Positions 40,655 to 42,373 of a stretch of 42,373 nucleotides of DNA are shown piece by piece (the first letter of the stretch is position 1; every line of letters begins with the position of its first letter). This DNA is from Paludibacteraceae bacterium. GTDB taxonomy: Bacteria; Bacteroidota; Bacteroidia; Bacteroidales; Paludibacteraceae. The stretch lies in assembly GCA_017450605.1 (NCBI GenBank), contig JAFSTG010000004.1, positions 1 to 42,373 of the forward strand, in the 5' to 3' direction. Made by a program: the position numbers and the translations under genes. Below the pieces are notes generated by a model that saw nothing but the letters and a program-made list of their open reading frames with translations, was not told the origin of the DNA and made no database searches.

Positions 40655-41695
40655 TCAGCATGCCGTAAACTGGCTGAGGAAGCGTACATCGTTTTCAGAG
40701 AAGAGACGAAGGTCTTTGACGCGGTATTTGAGGTTAGTGATGCGCTCAACACCTAATCCGAAGGCGTATCCGGAATATTGTTTTGAGTCGATGCCACATG
40801 CCTCTAACACATTAGGATCGACCATACCGCAGCCGAGAATTTCCACCCAGCCGGTACCTTTGCAGAAAGAGCATCCTGTACCACCGCATATATTACACGA
40901 TATATCCATTTCAGCCGAAGGCTCAGTGAATGGGAAATACGAGGGGCGCAGACGGATTTTGGTATCGGGTCCGAACATCTCTTGTGCGAAATACAACATA
41001 GCCTGCCGGAGGTCGGCATACGACACGTTCTTATCTACATACAAGCCTTCTATCTGATGGAAGAAACAATGAGCACGTGCCGATATAGCCTCATTACGAT
41101 AGACGCGCCCCGGGCAGAGCACGCGGATTGGCGGCTTTTGTGTGGTCATAACACGGGTCTGCACCGACGAAGTATGTGTTCGCAGAAGGACATCCTCAGG
41201 GCGTTGCACGCCGGGTTGCTTATCAATAAAGAAGGTGTCCTGCATATCGCGGGCAGGGTGCTCGGGAGCGAAGTTAAGCAGACCAAACACATGCTTGTCG
41301 TCTTCCACCTCAGGACCTTCAGCCACAGTAAAGCCCATGCGCGAGAAGATATCGATTATCTCTTCTTTGACAAGCGATAGCGGATGACGAGTGCCGAGCG
41401 GCAGAGGGTCGGGGGTTCGCGTAAGGTCTTGCTTTTCGGCTTGTTCGCGCTTTAAATCGAGTTCAGCCTTGAGGGCATCGAAACGCTGTTGAGCCAAGTT
41501 TTTGAGTTCGTTAAGCTGAATACCATATTCCTTCTTTTCTTCGGCAGCGACGTTGCGAAACTCGGAAAAGAGATTGGCTATCTCGCCTTTTTTCGACAGA
41601 TATTTGATACGCAGGGCTTCGAGGTCCTCCATATTTTGCGCCTGCATCTGCCCGACCTGCTCAAGCAGCTGACTGATATGTTGTTTCATACTCAT
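40655..41695 (-). CDS. pheS: Phenylalanine-tRNA ligase alpha subunit
   Basis: 346 aa from ATG 41695 (ATG 41689 is also possible). An N-terminal coiled-coil tRNA-binding arm (about 1-90) is followed by the class II catalytic core: TSSVQTRVM (motif 1 region), VLCPGRVYRNEAISARAHCFFHQIEGLYVD (motif 2), RPSYFPFTEPSAEMDISC and GLGVERITNLKY (motif 3). A four-Cys insertion CNICGGTGCSFCKG is typical for this group. It charges tRNA-Phe with PheT, which is not in the window. It has its own promoter, divergent from mce. Confidence 0.98.
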   Translation of the reverse strand: MSMKQHISQLLEQVGQMQAQNMEDLEALRIKYLSKKGEIANLFSEFRNVAAEEKKEYGIQLNELKNLAQQRFDALKAELDLKREQAEKQDLTRTPDPLPLGTRHPLSLVKEEIIDIFSRMGFTVAEGPEVEDDKHVFGLLNFAPEHPARDMQDTFFIDKQPGVQRPEDVLLRTHTSSVQTRVMTTQKPPIRVLCPGRVYRNEAISARAHCFFHQIEGLYVDKNVSYADLRQAMLYFAQEMFGPDTKIRLRPSYFPFTEPSAEMDISCNICGGTGCSFCKGTGWVEILGCGMVDPNVLEACGIDSKQYSGYAFGLGVERITNLKYRVKDLRLFSENDVRFLSQFTAC

Positions 41696-41733
41696 AATCA
41701 AAGTACTTTTAAAAGATTTTTCGATTTAGCGTG

Positions 41734-41763
41734 CAAAGATACAAATACTTTTTGAGATACAAA
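41734..41763 (-). promoter_or_regulatory. Sigma-A promoter of pheS
   Basis: Minus strand: TTTG (41760-41763), 18-base spacer, TATCTTTG (41734-41741). The spacer is one base shorter than ideal. Confidence 0.55.
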
Positions 41764-41789
41764 AATAAAAGCAGAAAAACTGCACATAC

Positions 41790-41821
41790 CTTGCATGTGT
41801 TAAAATAAATGAGTATCTTTG
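41790..41821 (+). promoter_or_regulatory. Sigma-A promoter of mce
   Basis: TTG (41791-41793), 20-base spacer, TATCTTTG (41814-41821). It gives a leader of about 95 bases. Confidence 0.65.
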
Positions 41822-41924
41822 TGCGTTTTTTGGGTATGCGTTGCACAAAATGCCAACATATCACGAGAATATATTAAAAGTATATAAAACAAACTAATTA
41901 TAAATCAACTAATTTTTATTTATT

Positions 41925-42338
41925 ATGAAACCATCTCATATTGAGCATTTGGGAATTGCTGTAACATCTCTCGATGCTACCATTCCGTTCTTTGAGTTTT
42001 TAACCGGTTCGAAATGCTACTCTATCGAAGTAGTGGAAGACCAGAAAGTAAAGACCGCATTTTTCAAGGTAGGTCAGACCAAGATTGAGTTGTTGGAGCC
42101 CACCTCGCCCGAATCAACCATTGCCAAGTTCATAGAGAAGAACGGTGGTCGCGGTGGTGTTCACCATGTAGCTTTCAATGTTGACAACGTAGCGGAAGCA
42201 CTAAAAGAGTGCGAGGCAGCAGGTATTCAACTTATCGACAAAGCTCCGCGCAAAGGTGCCGAGAACCTGATGATTGCCTTCTTGCATCCGAAATCGACAT
42301 GCAGTGTGCTGACAGAAATTTGCGAGCAACCTAAATAA
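41925..42338 (+). CDS. mce: Methylmalonyl-CoA epimerase
   Basis: 137 aa from ATG 41925. A glyoxalase/VOC fold: HIEHLGIAV (first metal His), a Glu in KIELLEP, GVHHVAFNVDN (second His) and LHPKSTCSVLTEICE (final Glu), the usual metal set of this enzyme. It interconverts (R)- and (S)-methylmalonyl-CoA in the succinate-propionate pathway of Bacteroidales. The methylmalonyl-CoA decarboxylase genes that normally follow would lie beyond the window. Confidence 0.93.
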   Translation: MKPSHIEHLGIAVTSLDATIPFFEFLTGSKCYSIEVVEDQKVKTAFFKVGQTKIELLEPTSPESTIAKFIEKNGGRGGVHHVAFNVDNVAEALKECEAAGIQLIDKAPRKGAENLMIAFLHPKSTCSVLTEICEQPK

Positions 42339-42345
42339 TTTTATT

Positions 42346-42373
42346 ATTTCTAATTTCTAATTTCTAATTTCTA
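42346..42373. repeat. 7-base tandem repeat ATTTCTA x4, runs off the window
   Basis: Four exact copies of ATTTCTA follow the mce stop and continue to the last base, so the array is probably longer. It is the same class of intergenic word repeat seen at 15053, 16133 and 25281. Confidence 0.92.

Overview
This window looks like a chromosomal segment from a Bacteroidales bacterium (Bacteroidota). Support comes from many promoters of the phylum-specific form TTG/TTTG, 19-21 bases, TAnnTTTG; A/T-rich start regions without Shine-Dalgarno sequences; the rpmB-rpmG-DUF4295 operon; LytTR regulators; WG-repeat and BspA-type LRR proteins; a fused AmgK-like kinase/RapZ-C protein; and methylmalonyl-CoA epimerase, which fits succinate/propionate metabolism. 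No rRNA, tRNA, CRISPR array, transposase, integrase or phage gene was seen. I could not run searches, so all family names come from reading the sequence.

Layout. Positions 1-7.3 kb are an accessory, mostly minus-strand envelope region: an LRR fragment with an inverted junction at the very edge, an ADP-ribosyltransferase-like protein, a small exported protein, a lipoprotein joining WG repeats to a trypsin-like protease, a WG-type membrane protein overlapping mtgA, and a LytTR regulator translationally coupled to a phosphodiester-glycosidase-like membrane protein. From 7.3 to 8.2 kb there is decayed or non-coding sequence with two terminators. From 8.2 to 12.6 kb one minus-strand operon encodes a Cthe_2159-type beta-helix lipoprotein, a small YD/MORN-like exported protein, a VTC (polyphosphate polymerase-type) protein, a DUF4956 membrane protein and a DUF2490 beta-barrel. 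A membrane LytTR regulator, an SGNH hydrolase and an MscS channel follow.

From 16.2 to 29.2 kb six plus-strand genes are collinear. An AmgK-like kinase fused to RapZ-C and a MurU-like nucleotidyltransferase sit at the two ends. Between them are about 10.7 kb carrying three exported TPR-CHAT proteases (1491, 764 and 980 aa) and one small exported protein. This is my best candidate for an undescribed system: an envelope-located CHAT protease set nested in a predicted peptidoglycan sugar-recycling pair.

From 29.1 to 42.3 kb the content is mainly housekeeping: a DAG kinase-like protein, rpmB/rpmG/DUF4295, groES-groEL, a VWA protein with a NrtR-like Nudix regulator, an SGNH-like protein with Cys at the usual Ser position, a secreted protein with a C-terminal sorting-like tail, threonine aldolase, an RluB-type pseudouridine synthase, rpmF, YceD, pheS and mce.

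Intergenic DNA is unusual throughout. At least eight gaps hold short tandem 'word' repeats of 7, 8, 9, 11 or 14 bases, and one roughly 85-105-base element built on an 11-base word occurs in two distant places.
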